A DNA stretch of 37,485 nucleotides from an uncultured Acetobacteraceae bacterium (GCA_937874445.1 CALNAL010000324.1:1-37485), one strand, 5' to 3'. Counted from the first letter of the stretch, positions 6,521-14,448 are shown. Notes: a model not told the origin generated them from the letters alone. Numbers and translations: made by a program.

Positions 6521-6994
6521 ATGGCGCGTGGCAGCTCCCCCTCGAATCAACTCGATCTGCTGACCTGGCAGCCGCCCGAAGCGGTGGCGCGGTTCGAGGA
6601 CCACATCGTGCGGTCGGCGACGATCGCCGGGCGGATTGCCCATGGGGTTGCCGCCTCTCTGCGCGATGCCGCCGGCCGGGGGCTGACTCGGGCCGATATT
6701 GCCAAGCGCATGAGCCTCTATCTCGGGACCGCCGTGAGCAAGGCGATGCTGGATGCCTACGCCTCGGAGGCCCGGGAGGAACACGTCATCAGCCTGCCGC
6801 GGCTGATGGCGCTGCTGCATGTGACCGGCGACCGCCGGCTGCTGGAGTTGCTGGCCGAGCCGATGGGCTGGGCCGTGATCGATCGGCGGCACTTGCCGCT
6901 GATCCAGCTCGCGGCGGTGCAGGAGCGGCGCGACGAACTGGCCCGGCAGGCGGACGCGCTGCGGCGCGCCGCGCGGGCGGGAGGAGCTCTCTGA
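6521..6994 (+). CDS. Conserved-type early protein upstream of transposase
   Basis: This 157-residue protein starts at the ATG 6521 with GAGGTG (about 6510-6515) as ribosome site. The sequence is largely helical. LTRADIAKRMSLYLGTAVSKAMLDAYASEARE (about 53-84) reads like a helix-turn-helix module, followed by LPRLMALLHVTGDRRLLELLAEPMGW and a C-terminal coiled region rich in Arg/Ala. No named family is claimed. The stop overlaps the transposase start in a TGATG junction, so translation is probably coupled to A. A role in transposition or its regulation is inferred from context. Confidence 0.75.
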   Translation: MARGSSPSNQLDLLTWQPPEAVARFEDHIVRSATIAGRIAHGVAASLRDAAGRGLTRADIAKRMSLYLGTAVSKAMLDAYASEAREEHVISLPRLMALLHVTGDRRLLELLAEPMGWAVIDRRHLPLIQLAAVQERRDELARQADALRRAARAGGAL

Positions 6995-8934
6995 TGCGGC
7001 CGACGCGCGAATGGTTCACGGCCGCGGAGCTGGCCGCCCTTGGTTTGCCGGACCTGCCTGCCACACGGCAGGGGGTTCAGGCCAAGGCCGAAGCCGATGG
7101 CTGGCAGAACCCCGAGAAGGAAGGCGTGCAGTGGCGCCGGCGGCATGGTCGCGGCGGGGGGATCGAGTTCCACGCCTGCATCCTGCCGATGGCGGCACAG
7201 ATCAAGCTGACGCTGCTGTTCGGCTCCGCGGTAGAGGTCGAGCAGGACAAGGCCGCCTCGCGCCAGGCCGAGCTGTGGGCGCGCTTCGAGCGGCTGCCTG
7301 AGAAGGCAAAGGAAACCGCGCGGACCCGCCTGCAGGCACTGCAGGCCGTGGAAGCGCTGGTGCAGAACGGCGTGCTGCGCACCGTGGCCGGGCCGACCGT
7401 GGCGCGGCGGTTCGGCGTGGGGCTCTCCAGCCTCTACCGGTGGCGCGAGCAGGTGGGCGGCCTTTTCGAGCGCGACTGGCTGCCGGCGCTGGCGCCGCAA
7501 TACCATGGCAACGAGGCCTCGGCCGAGATCGCGCCGGAGGCCTGGGACTTTGTCCGCACCGATTATCTGCGCCTGGAGAAGCCGAGCTTCGCGGCCTGCT
7601 ATCGCCGCCTGCAGGCCGCCGGCGCGGAGCGCGGCTGGGCGGTGCCATCGCAACGGACGGTGCTGCGCCGCATCGAGGCCATGCCGGAAGCCCTGCGCGT
7701 GCTGGCACGGGAGGGGCAGGACGCCTTGCGACGCCTCTACCCGGCGCAGCAGCGGACGCGGGCGCACTTCTCCGCGCTGCAGGCGGTGAATGCCGACGGG
7801 CACAAATGGGACGTCTTCGTCAAATGGCCCGACGGCTACGTGGGGCGGCCGATGATGTGCGGCTTTCAGGACCTCTACAGCGGGAAAATCCTGGCCTGGC
7901 GCATCGACAAATCGGCCTCCGCCGAGGCAGTGCGGCTGACCATCGGCGACATGATGGAGCAGTGGGGCATCCCCGATGACTGCTGGCTCGACAACGGCCG
8001 CGACTTCGCCTCGAAGTGGATCACCGGCGGCACGCCGAACCGCTACCGGTTCCGGGTGCGCGAGGACGAGCCGCAGGGCCTCCTGACCCAGCTCGGCGTG
8101 CGCGTGCACTGGACGACACCTTACGCCGGCCAGTCCAAGCCGATCGAGCGCGCCTGGCGCGACTTGGCCATGGATGGCGCCAAGCATCCGCGTTTCGCCG
8201 GGGCCTACACCGGCAACAAAGTCACTGCCAAACCCGCAAACTACGGCGCCGCCGCCGTGCCGCTCGACGTTTTCCTGGAGACGGTGGGCGAGATCATCGC
8301 CGAGCACAACTCGCGCAAGGGCCGCCGCTCGGCGGTCTGCCAGGGGCGTTCCTTCGACGAGGTGTTCGCCGAGAGCTACGCCCGCGCACCGATCCGCAAG
8401 GCGACGCCCGAACAGCGGCGGCTGTGGCTGCTGGCGGCCGAGGCGATCCGGGTTTCGCCCACCGACGGCACCATTACGCTGCTGGGCAACAGGTTCCACG
8501 CCGACTTCCTCTACGAGCTGCGCGGCAAGCGCGTCACGGTGCGGTTCGATCCGCAGGAGCTGCAGGAAGACTTGCAGGTCTATTCGGCGGCCGGGGCCTA
8601 TCTCGGCGCGGCGCCGTGCATCGCCGCCGTGGGCTTCGACGACATCGACAAGGCCCGCGAGCATGCGCGCAACCGCAAAGCCTTCATGCGCGGCACCGCC
8701 GCCGCGCTGGCCGCCGAGAAGCGGATGACGCTGGCCGAGGTGGCCGACGCGCTGCCGCATGTCGGGGGCGACCGGCCGGCCGCGGACGCCAAGCTGGTCC
8801 GCCCGGTGTTCGGCACCCACGGCTCGGCCGCGCTGAAGCCGCGCGAGAGCACCGAAGCCGCCCGGGCGGCAGCCGAGGACGAGGTGCTGGCAGGACTGCG
8901 GTTGATCCGCTTCCCGCACGGCCTTTCCGAATGA
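6994..8934 (+). CDS. A: DDE transposase, MuA family
   Basis: This 646-residue protein is close to MuA (663). It has an N-terminal Mu-type winged-helix DNA-binding domain (REWFTAAELAALGLPDLPAT at 5-24 and WQNPEKEGVQWRRR), then a second helix-turn-helix region (VARRFGVGLSSLYRWREQVG at about 136-155). The RNase-H-like catalytic core carries D268 (NADGHKWD), D333 (WLDNGRDFA) and E385 (SKPIERAWRDL), matching the spacing of the MuA triad D269-D336-E392. The Mu-type beta-barrel follows at about 475-535, and a helical tail that would contact the B ATPase. All three catalytic residues are present, so it should be active in strand transfer and replicative transposition at the phage ends. It is preceded by a coupled gene and followed 20 bp later by B. 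Confidence 0.96.
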   Translation: MRPTREWFTAAELAALGLPDLPATRQGVQAKAEADGWQNPEKEGVQWRRRHGRGGGIEFHACILPMAAQIKLTLLFGSAVEVEQDKAASRQAELWARFERLPEKAKETARTRLQALQAVEALVQNGVLRTVAGPTVARRFGVGLSSLYRWREQVGGLFERDWLPALAPQYHGNEASAEIAPEAWDFVRTDYLRLEKPSFAACYRRLQAAGAERGWAVPSQRTVLRRIEAMPEALRVLAREGQDALRRLYPAQQRTRAHFSALQAVNADGHKWDVFVKWPDGYVGRPMMCGFQDLYSGKILAWRIDKSASAEAVRLTIGDMMEQWGIPDDCWLDNGRDFASKWITGGTPNRYRFRVREDEPQGLLTQLGVRVHWTTPYAGQSKPIERAWRDLAMDGAKHPRFAGAYTGNKVTAKPANYGAAAVPLDVFLETVGEIIAEHNSRKGRRSAVCQGRSFDEVFAESYARAPIRKATPEQRRLWLLAAEAIRVSPTDGTITLLGNRFHADFLYELRGKRVTVRFDPQELQEDLQVYSAAGAYLGAAPCIAAVGFDDIDKAREHARNRKAFMRGTAAALAAEKRMTLAEVADALPHVGGDRPAADAKLVRPVFGTHGSAALKPRESTEAARAAAEDEVLAGLRLIRFPHGLSE

Positions 8935-8954
8935 CCCCTCACAAGGAGAAAATC

Positions 8955-9950
8955 ATGAGTGCAGCACTCGATAGTCGTCCGGCCCTCGCGCCGGTTCCGT
9001 TGGCCGACGCACGCGCGTCCGCAGATCTGCGCGCGGCGGTGAAGGCCGAGATGGCACAGCTCGGCATCAAGCTGCCCGAGGTCGCCCGGCAATCCGGCGT
9101 GGGCTACTCGACGCTGTCCGCCTGGATGAACGACAGCTACACCGGCGACAACGAGCGCGTCGCCCGCGACGTGCAGCGCTGGCTCGACAGCCTGAGCGCG
9201 CAGGCGCGGGCCCGCGCGCTGGATCGCGTCGCGCCGGGCTTCGTGCATACGCCCTCGTCCGAGGCGTTCATCGCCGCCCTGGAGCACGCGCAATACACCG
9301 CCGACCTGGTGGTGGTGTGCGGCGAGGCGGGCGTGGGCAAGACCATGGCCTGCGAGGAATACGAGCGCACCCATCCGAACGTGTGGCTGTTGACCGCGGA
9401 GCCCTCGTTCGCCTCCACGCGCGCGATGCTTGGCGAGCTGTGCGAAGTGATCGGCGTCACCGAGCCCGTAGCGACCCGGCGCAGCCGGAGCATCATCAGC
9501 CGGGTACGCGGCTCGTCGGGGTTGTTGGTGGTGGACGAGGCGCAGCACCTGACGGTGCTTGCGATCGAGCAGCTGCGCGCGATCCACGACAAGGCGCATA
9601 TCGGCTTTGCTCTGGTGGGCAACCCCGGGGTCTATGCCCAGCTGCTGGGGGATGCACGCGGCAACCTCACCGCGCAGCTCTCATCGCGTGTCGGCCTGCG
9701 GTTGCAGCGCAAGGGGCCGCGCGCGGAGGACATCGACGCGATCCTGGATGCCTGGGGCATCCAGGGCGACGGCCGCAAACTGCTGCGCGCGGTGGCCCAC
9801 AAGCCGGGCGCGCTGCGCGGCATGGTGAAGACACTCAGGCTGGCGCGCGCGATCGCGGTGCACTGCGGCACCGAAGAGATCGAGCCCCGCCACGTGGAAG
9901 CCGCGTGGCTGCAGCTGAGCGACACGCCGTTGCCCGCAGGACGCGACTGA
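8955..9950 (+). CDS. B: Transposition target-selection ATPase, MuB family
   Basis: This 331-residue AAA+ protein has an N-terminal helix-turn-helix (LPEVARQSGVGYSTLSAWMN, about 40-59), as in MuB. Walker A GEAGVGKT is at 123-130 and Walker B LLVVDEAQH at about 190-198. A sensor-type VGNPGVY follows at about 221-227, then arginine-containing LSSRVGLRL. MuB forms ATP-dependent filaments on target DNA, delivers it to the transposase and gives target immunity. The start ATG 8955 has AAGGAG (8943-8948) at good spacing. The stop overlaps the next start (TGATG). Confidence 0.95.
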   Translation: MSAALDSRPALAPVPLADARASADLRAAVKAEMAQLGIKLPEVARQSGVGYSTLSAWMNDSYTGDNERVARDVQRWLDSLSAQARARALDRVAPGFVHTPSSEAFIAALEHAQYTADLVVVCGEAGVGKTMACEEYERTHPNVWLLTAEPSFASTRAMLGELCEVIGVTEPVATRRSRSIISRVRGSSGLLVVDEAQHLTVLAIEQLRAIHDKAHIGFALVGNPGVYAQLLGDARGNLTAQLSSRVGLRLQRKGPRAEDIDAILDAWGIQGDGRKLLRAVAHKPGALRGMVKTLRLARAIAVHCGTEEIEPRHVEAAWLQLSDTPLPAGRD

Positions 9951-10165
9951 TGCCGGAACGGCGTCCGTTGCCGCCCCGGAAGCCCTTGTGCCGCCACTGT
10001 GGCGGCCGGGGCTTCGTGGTGGCCGTCCGGCGTGCGGATGGCAGCCGCACGGCGGTGGTGACGGACGCCTGCCCCTTCTGCGCGCGCGATGCCGAGGACC
10101 GCTGGCGCGCCGTACAGCTTCGCGAGCTGACAAACAACCCGACCATGAAAGGAGCGGCGGCATGA
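9950..10165 (+). CDS. Small zinc-ribbon protein
   Basis: This 71-residue protein has CRHCGGRGF and CPFCARD, two CxxC pairs about 27 residues apart, forming a likely four-cysteine zinc ribbon. The first half resembles the CxxCxGxG type seen in DnaJ-like zinc modules. The function is unknown. It lies directly after B in the early operon with coupled start and stop overlaps (TGATG upstream, ATGA downstream), so nucleic-acid or protein binding during early phage growth is plausible. Confidence 0.75.
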   Translation: MPERRPLPPRKPLCRHCGGRGFVVAVRRADGSRTAVVTDACPFCARDAEDRWRAVQLRELTNNPTMKGAAA

Positions 10166-10779
10166 ACGCCGAAGAGGTTCCTGCGGGCTACATCCGGAAC
10201 TGCTACGGCAACCTCATTCGCACGGACCGGGTGCGCCCCGAGCTGTTGCAGGAAGACGCGGTGGTGCGCGACTTGATTGCCCGCGCGGAAGATCTGCAAA
10301 AGGCAATCGTCGCCTTCAAGCAGCGGGCTTTCGACGACGTTGTGGCGCACACGCAACTTCTCGACGAGCGCTACGGCGTCAAGCTCGGCGGACGGCGCGG
10401 CGGGATGGTGCTGAGCAGCTTCGACGGCTGCCTCAAGGTGGCGGTCAGCACCGAGGACAGCGTGTGCTTCGGTGCCGAGCTGCACCAGGCCAAGGCGCTG
10501 ATCGACAGTTGCTTCCAGCGCTGGAGCGACGGGGCCAACGCCAACCTGGTGGCCGTGATCGACGACGCTTTTGCCGTGGGCGAGAGCGGCAAGGTGCGGG
10601 TGGACCGCGTGCTCGGGCTGCGCCGGCTGGAGATCGACGACGACGAGTGGCGTCGTGCGATGACAGCGATCGGCGATGCGGTGCGCACGAGCCGGAGTAA
10701 GCAGGCCATCCGTTTCTATCGGCGCGACAATCCCGATCAGCCATGGCGCCTGATCGTGCTCGACGTAGCGAGGGTATAG
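10162..10779 (+). CDS. DUF3164 family phage protein
   Basis: This 205-residue protein has AAAGGAG (10148-10154) before the ATG at 10162. It matches what I know of DUF3164 proteins found in Mu-like early regions: a helical N-terminus (LLQEDAVVRDLIARAEDLQKAI), then LLDERYGVKLGGRRGGMVLSSFDGCLKV, and a C-terminal half with RVLGLRRLEIDDDEWRRAM and FYRR...PWRLIVLDVA. No catalytic motif is visible and the biochemical role is not established. The gene lies between the zinc ribbon and gemA, as is typical in these phages. Confidence 0.82.
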   Translation: MNAEEVPAGYIRNCYGNLIRTDRVRPELLQEDAVVRDLIARAEDLQKAIVAFKQRAFDDVVAHTQLLDERYGVKLGGRRGGMVLSSFDGCLKVAVSTEDSVCFGAELHQAKALIDSCFQRWSDGANANLVAVIDDAFAVGESGKVRVDRVLGLRRLEIDDDEWRRAMTAIGDAVRTSRSKQAIRFYRRDNPDQPWRLIVLDVARV

Positions 10780-11184
10780 ATGCGCAATCCCCTTCTCGCC
10801 AAGGTCCACATCGCCAGGAAGGATCTCGCCCTCGCGGAGGAATCCTATCGGGCCCTGCTCGCGCGTGTGACGGGAAAGACGAGCGCGGCGGACTGTTCCG
10901 ACGGGGAACTCGACGCCGTGCTAACCGAATTCAAGCGGGTCGGCTGGGCACCGAGGGCAAAGCGCCGGCCGCTCTCGAACAAGCCGCACGTGCGCAAGGT
11001 CTTCGCGCTGTGGGGCGAGCTGCGGCCGCATCTGCGCGACGGCTCCACCCGGGCACTCTGCGCCTTCGTGCGGCGGCAGACGGGCCTCGAAGACCCGGAA
11101 TGGTTGAGCCCGGACGAGGCGAATTCCGTGATCGAGGCGCTCAAGAAATGGCTGCACCGCGTGCGGCCAGGAAGTGTGGAATGA
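10780..11184 (+). CDS. gemA: GemA / Mu gp16 family early regulator
   Basis: This 134-residue protein begins with LLAKVHIARKDLALAEESYRALLARVTGKTSAADCSDGEL. The I-H-I-A-(R/K)-x-x-L start and the following helix are characteristic of the gp16/GemA (DUF1018) family. The centre (PHVRKVFALWGEL) and the tail (LSPDEANSVIEALKKWLHR) match the family pattern. In Mu, GemA affects host gene expression and DNA supercoiling. The gene starts directly after the previous stop and overlaps the next start by 4 bases. Confidence 0.88.
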   Translation: MRNPLLAKVHIARKDLALAEESYRALLARVTGKTSAADCSDGELDAVLTEFKRVGWAPRAKRRPLSNKPHVRKVFALWGELRPHLRDGSTRALCAFVRRQTGLEDPEWLSPDEANSVIEALKKWLHRVRPGSVE

Positions 11185-11441
11185 TCTCCAAGGCGTATTG
11201 TTTCCGCTCCGGCGAGATCGAGATTGGGACCGTCGTTGACGACGGTGCCATCGTGCTCGCGAAGGGATCGAAGGTGCGGCTGCATGATGCCGTGGCCGGC
11301 TGCGCACGCCTCGCCTACGATAATCGCACCTGGCTTGTCCCCGGTATCCCTGAAGCCAGAACCGATGACGAGGCGCTTGAAGCTTGCCTGCGCTTCCGGC
11401 AACGCCTGGGCAGATCCCTCAAGTTGGTTTTCACTCCATGA
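11181..11441 (+). CDS. Small hypothetical early protein
   Basis: This 86-residue protein begins MISKAYCFRSGEIEIGTVVDDGAIVLAKG, which suggests a small beta-rich fold. The C-terminal half is helical (DDEALEACLRFRQRLGRSLK). It is not recognised as a family. It is supported by ATGA overlaps with gemA upstream and the next gene downstream and by operon continuity. Confidence 0.7.
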   Translation: MISKAYCFRSGEIEIGTVVDDGAIVLAKGSKVRLHDAVAGCARLAYDNRTWLVPGIPEARTDDEALEACLRFRQRLGRSLKLVFTP

Positions 11442-11731
11442 ACGCGCTGCGACTCTCGGTGCGGGACGCAGCCGTTTTGCGGTGCCTGCCGACCACCATG
11501 ATCGTGGATCGCGGCCGAACGGGAAATGGCAAGCTGCGTTCTACGCTCTCTTCGCTGCAGATGCGCCGACTGATCCGTATCGAAATCCGCGGAGATCGGT
11601 GTGCGGGGCACCATGCGGAGGCCACGGTAATAGCCACTGACGATGGCCGCAAAGCCTTGGCCATCTGGAAGCGCGAGAACCCGCACATCGGCCTCGATCT
11701 GACGTCCCGAGAGCTGGAGGGCCTGCTGTGA
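11438..11731 (+). CDS. Small winged-helix-like early protein
   Basis: This 97-residue protein begins LRLSVRDAAVLRCLPTTMIVDRG, followed by LRSTLSSLQMRRLIRIE and ATVIATDDGRKALAIWKREN. The order resembles a winged helix: helix, recognition-like helix, wing, then the T-x-x-G-x-x-A-L ending common in small transcription regulators. The assignment to a winged helix is inference. It overlaps both neighbours by a few bases and may be an accessory regulator of the early-to-late switch. Confidence 0.65.
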   Translation: MNALRLSVRDAAVLRCLPTTMIVDRGRTGNGKLRSTLSSLQMRRLIRIEIRGDRCAGHHAEATVIATDDGRKALAIWKRENPHIGLDLTSRELEGLL

Positions 11732-11970
11732 TGAGGAAGCGTGTCCGCGCCTTCAATGTCCTCCCCGACTGCCCCGCCGCTGCCTCAGAACATTTTAACC
11801 TGCAGGGCCTTGGATATCGCCTGCAACCATGGGCACGTCTTCTCACTCCTCGCGACGGATATGTCGTGCTGCGCTTCTGCTGGGTCCGGTGTTCCCGCGA
11901 TGGCCGCTCCGTCGTGCGCGGTGTGTACTCCGCTCCGGAATGGGTGCTGGAGTGGCTTGATCGACGATGA
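11731..11970 (+). CDS. Small hypothetical early protein
   Basis: This 79-residue basic protein starts at the ATG 11731, which overlaps the previous stop (a GTG at 11728 is an alternative). It contains FNLQGLGYRLQPWARLLTPRDGYVVLRFCW and SAPEWVLEWLDRR at the end, and no recognised domain. It is supported by operon position and by the overlap of its stop with the mor start (11967-11970). Confidence 0.62.
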   Translation: MRKRVRAFNVLPDCPAAASEHFNLQGLGYRLQPWARLLTPRDGYVVLRFCWVRCSRDGRSVVRGVYSAPEWVLEWLDRR

Positions 11971-12341
11971 ACTATCCTCCGCCCCCTCCCGAGATCCAGA
12001 CCATCGTCGAATTGATCGGCGAGGAGGCGGCGCTTGCCTTGATGGAACGGCACGGCGGGGCGGAGATCTATATCCCTCTGCACGCCGATGGATCGCGCCT
12101 GGTGGCGGACATCGGCTATGCGGCCACCAGTGCGCTGGCGGCCTATTTCGGGCGCGAACGCCTCAAGGTGCCCCTTTGCAAACCGTGGCGCGCGCGTATC
12201 CTCTGGCGGCAGGGCTTGAGCCGTAACGCCATTGCGCGCAAACTACTGATGAGCACATCCTCCGTTGATCGTGCCTTGGAGGACTGGGCGCCGAAGACAC
12301 GCCCCGTGCACATCGTCCCCGGACAAATGGACCTCTTCTGA
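11967..12341 (+). CDS. mor: Mor-family late/middle transcription activator
   Basis: This 124-residue protein fits the Mor/C family (Mu Mor is 129). The N-terminal dimerisation part begins IQTIVELIGEEAALALMERHGG and continues AEIYIP, the family signature. It is followed by a C-terminal helix-turn-helix, ARILWRQGLSRNAIARKLLMSTSSVDRAL, at about 76-104. In Mu, Mor and C activate weak promoters by binding a dyad near -43 and contacting RNA polymerase. It is the last early gene, and 8 bp after its stop lies the first of three identical palindromes that I propose as its binding sites. No second Mor/C-type gene is seen in the window. Confidence 0.92.
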   Translation: MNYPPPPPEIQTIVELIGEEAALALMERHGGAEIYIPLHADGSRLVADIGYAATSALAAYFGRERLKVPLCKPWRARILWRQGLSRNAIARKLLMSTSSVDRALEDWAPKTRPVHIVPGQMDLF

Positions 12342-12347
12342 GGTTGC

Positions 12348-12392
12348 CCTCCCCGCGCGGGGAGGTGCCGGCCCAATCTCCTCAATCCTAGC
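12348..12392 (+). promoter_or_regulatory. Late promoter element 1 (lysis operon)
   Basis: The perfect palindrome CTCCCCGCGCGGGGAG (12349-12364; 18 bp when extended by one pair each side) is followed by GTGCCGGC and, starting 30.5 bp from the palindrome centre, CCTAGC (12387-12392). The same arrangement recurs at 22625-22671 and 34261-34304. It lies 8 bp after mor and 52 bp before the first late ATG, the position of Mu Plys. I interpret the palindrome as the Mor-family binding site near -43 and CCTAGC as the -10 element. Confidence 0.7.
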
Positions 12393-12443
12393 CTCTGATC
12401 CGCAAGCCGCGCGATCGGCGCGTCGGCTGGACTGGGGCTCGGA

Positions 12444-12752
12444 ATGGAAACCAACAACCTGCGTGCCATCCTGGACGCGGCCGAAACGGCGGCGGGACAG
12501 GTCTACGCGAAGATCGCCGGCACCTATCAGGCCATCGACACCTGGACGGAGGAGCATCCCGAGGTGCTGGCGGCGGCCGACACGGCTGCAACGCTGCTGA
12601 AGGCGGCGGGCATCGATCTTTCGCCCGAGATCAAGCTGCGGAAACTCGTGTGGGCGCGCCTCGGCCTTTTGCTGGCCCGCGACCCGACCGTGCAGGGACC
12701 GACCCTCGTGGCCTCGCAGAACGCCGCGGCCGCGACGGGAGGTGCCTCGTGA
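12444..12752 (+). CDS. First late gene, hypothetical
   Basis: This 102-residue, mostly helical protein begins METNNLRAILDAAETAAGQVYAKIAGTY and continues EVLAAADTAATLLKAAGIDL. No membrane segment is evident, so it is not an obvious holin. It is the first reading frame after late promoter element 1 and overlaps the following lipoprotein start by 4 bases. No family is recognised; it may belong to the lysis or accessory group by position. Confidence 0.65.
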   Translation: METNNLRAILDAAETAAGQVYAKIAGTYQAIDTWTEEHPEVLAAADTAATLLKAAGIDLSPEIKLRKLVWARLGLLLARDPTVQGPTLVASQNAAAATGGAS

Positions 12753-13270
12753 AGCGCCCTGTGACTCTCCGGGGGCGGCGCAGTCTTCTGCGCGCCACCA
12801 CGGCGCTGATGGGCGCCGTGCTGCTGGCCGGCGGGCTTGTCGCCTGCGAGGCGACGCCCTCGCAGCTCGCGACCGATGTGCAGCTGATCTCCGCGGGAAT
12901 TTCCTCGTTCGCTGGCAGCCTGGGAAAGCAAGTCGGGATTTCCGATGGCCTGGTGGCCAAGGTCACGAAATACGCCAAGCAGGTCAGCGACGATGCCGCG
13001 GCCGTCTCCGCGGCAACCAGCGGCCTGACCAATGCCACCGACACCACGGGGCTGGTCAAGGAAATTGCGAGCTGTGTGCAGGCAATCGCCGACGTCGCGC
13101 TGCCGCAGATCAAAGGGCTCGCCAACGCCTCTCTCTATGTCTCGCTGATCGACGCCGCCGTCTCGCTGCTGCCGACCATCCTGGCGGCGGTCGGGCTCAC
13201 GGCCGCGCCGTCCGCCGCGGCGATCTACGCGCCGACGGAAGCGCGGCTGATCCTGGCGCGGAAGCTCTGA
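12749..13270 (+). CDS. Phage lipoprotein, possible lysis accessory
   Basis: This 173-residue protein starts at a GTG (12749) with GGGAGGTG just upstream. The N-terminus is basic (KRPVTLRGRRSLLR), then hydrophobic, and ends in a lipobox GGLVAC with C33, so it should be lipidated and exported. The mature part is helical and alanine-rich (VAKVTKYAKQVSDDAAAVSAA, then LVKEIASCVQAIADVAL). A second hydrophobic stretch lies near the C-terminus (VSLLPTILAAVGLTAAPSAAAIY). A role in outer-membrane disruption (spanin-like) is possible given its place before the muramidase, but the sequence does not prove it. Confidence 0.75.
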   Translation: MKRPVTLRGRRSLLRATTALMGAVLLAGGLVACEATPSQLATDVQLISAGISSFAGSLGKQVGISDGLVAKVTKYAKQVSDDAAAVSAATSGLTNATDTTGLVKEIASCVQAIADVALPQIKGLANASLYVSLIDAAVSLLPTILAAVGLTAAPSAAAIYAPTEARLILARKL

Positions 13271-13271
13271 C

Positions 13272-13361
13272 ATGGCGGACGCCCTCGGCGGCTTGATCGT
13301 CTTCCTGAGCGGGGCCGTCGTTGGCGCCTTCCTGGCTTTGCTCGCCGCGGACGGCGATTGA
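13272..13361 (+). CDS. 29-residue single-membrane-span peptide
   Basis: The ATG at 13272, one base after the lipoprotein stop, opens a 29-codon frame. Nearly all of it is a hydrophobic segment (GGLIVFLSGAVVGAFLALLA) with an acidic end (ADGD). Its TGA overlaps the next ATG (13361) in a TGATG junction, so it exactly fills the gap between two genes. A membrane peptide in a lysis cluster suggests a holin/pinholin-like or small accessory role. There is no upstream Shine-Dalgarno other than coupling to the previous gene. Confidence 0.6.
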   Translation: MADALGGLIVFLSGAVVGAFLALLAADGD

Positions 13362-14098
13362 TGAAACACGGCCTGATCTTTCAGCCGCATCCGCGCATGC
13401 CCCGCCTGGGAGCGGTGCTCGACACGCTGCCGATGCCGGAGAAATGCGACTGGCATGCGGCCATCGAGATCGACGGCGATGCGCTGGGCAACGACCACCG
13501 CTCCAACTGCGTCGAGGCGGCTGCCTGGCGTGCGGTGCAGATCTGGCGGGCCGTGGTGGCGCACGATGCCCGCCGCCCCACCGCCGAGCTCGCGCTGAAC
13601 ACCTATCGCCGCTGGGCCGGCTGGGACGGAACGGACGCCACCGATCTCGGCACCGAGACCGATCGTGCCGCCGCGTTCTGGGGCAGCGAGGGGCTGCAAT
13701 GGGCCGACCAGTGGACCGACCTCCCCTCGCTGTTCTCGGTCGATGTGGGCGACAACACGCACATCCGCAAGACGATTGCCAATTTCGGCCCGATCCAGCT
13801 TGACCTGGCGCTGGCCCGGGCCTGGGACGGCGAGACCATCTGGCGCCTGATCGACGGCGCCAACGGCGTGCCAGGCAGCGGCGATCGGCACCGCATCTGC
13901 TGCGGGAAGTACGACGCGCAATACCTCTACGGCATCACCTGGGGCTTCGAGGTGGGCATCACCTGGGACGCCGTGGCCCGCCACGCGCTCGGGGCCGAGG
14001 GGGCCGTGACGCGGTCCTGGTTGCGCGAGACCGGCCTTTCCCCCTCGGGCCTCGATCTCACCGCGCTGGAGCGCGCCTCCCGGAGCCTCGCCGCATGA
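13361..14098 (+). CDS. Phage protein with papain-like peptidase pattern
   Basis: This 245-residue protein starts at the ATG 13361. NDHRSNCVEAAAWRAV (C50 at the start of a helix) resembles the nucleophile helix of papain-fold enzymes. GDRHRICCGKYDAQYLYGITWG (H177, and a WG about 17 residues later) resembles the His strand and the terminal WG of that fold. The reading as a cysteine peptidase or amidase is inference from these two segments. It lies two genes before the muramidase, so a role in wall degradation or entry is plausible. Its stop overlaps the next ATG by 4 bases. Confidence 0.7.
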   Translation: MKHGLIFQPHPRMPRLGAVLDTLPMPEKCDWHAAIEIDGDALGNDHRSNCVEAAAWRAVQIWRAVVAHDARRPTAELALNTYRRWAGWDGTDATDLGTETDRAAAFWGSEGLQWADQWTDLPSLFSVDVGDNTHIRKTIANFGPIQLDLALARAWDGETIWRLIDGANGVPGSGDRHRICCGKYDAQYLYGITWGFEVGITWDAVARHALGAEGAVTRSWLRETGLSPSGLDLTALERASRSLAA

Positions 14099-14448
14099 TC
14101 GTTCTGCGCCTGCTCGGCCAGTATATCGTCAACTGGCTCAACCTCCTGGACCACGCCGGAAACTGCCTTTTGCTGGGCGACGCCGACGAAACCATCAGCG
14201 CCCGCGTGGCCCGGGCACGGAACTCGAGCGTCCGCTGGGCCTGGTGGGCGTGCCAGTTCCTGACATGGGCGCAGATCGTCGTCACGGCCGGGCGCATGAC
14301 CCGCGACCATGGCGAATACGCGCTGGACAAGCAGTCCCGGCCCAACAGCCGCGAGATCCTCGACCTCTGCCACTGGCCGCCGCACCTGCGCCGGCGGCCG
14401 CGCAGCCAGGTCCGCATTACCAACGACGGAGAGGGGAGCAAGCGATGA
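14095..14448 (+). CDS. Conserved-type phage protein next to endolysin
   Basis: This 117-residue protein begins with a hydrophobic helix (IVLRLLGQYIVNWLNLLDHAGNCLLLG). It is followed by the motif GDADETISARVARARN, a pattern I associate with small phage proteins found beside endolysin genes (x-D-E-T-x-S-x-R). A tryptophan-rich stretch WAWWACQFLTWAQIVV follows, then DHGEYALDKQ and a basic tail. It may associate with the membrane. The function is unknown. It is coupled to both neighbours. Confidence 0.72.
   Translation: MIVLRLLGQYIVNWLNLLDHAGNCLLLGDADETISARVARARNSSVRWAWWACQFLTWAQIVVTAGRMTRDHGEYALDKQSRPNSREILDLCHWPPHLRRRPRSQVRITNDGEGSKR

Noticed and set aside
6757..8919. 720-codon minus-strand frame opposite the transposase
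   Set aside because: It is a mirror of a GC-rich gene. No recognisable domain, and the plus strand carries the full DDE triad.
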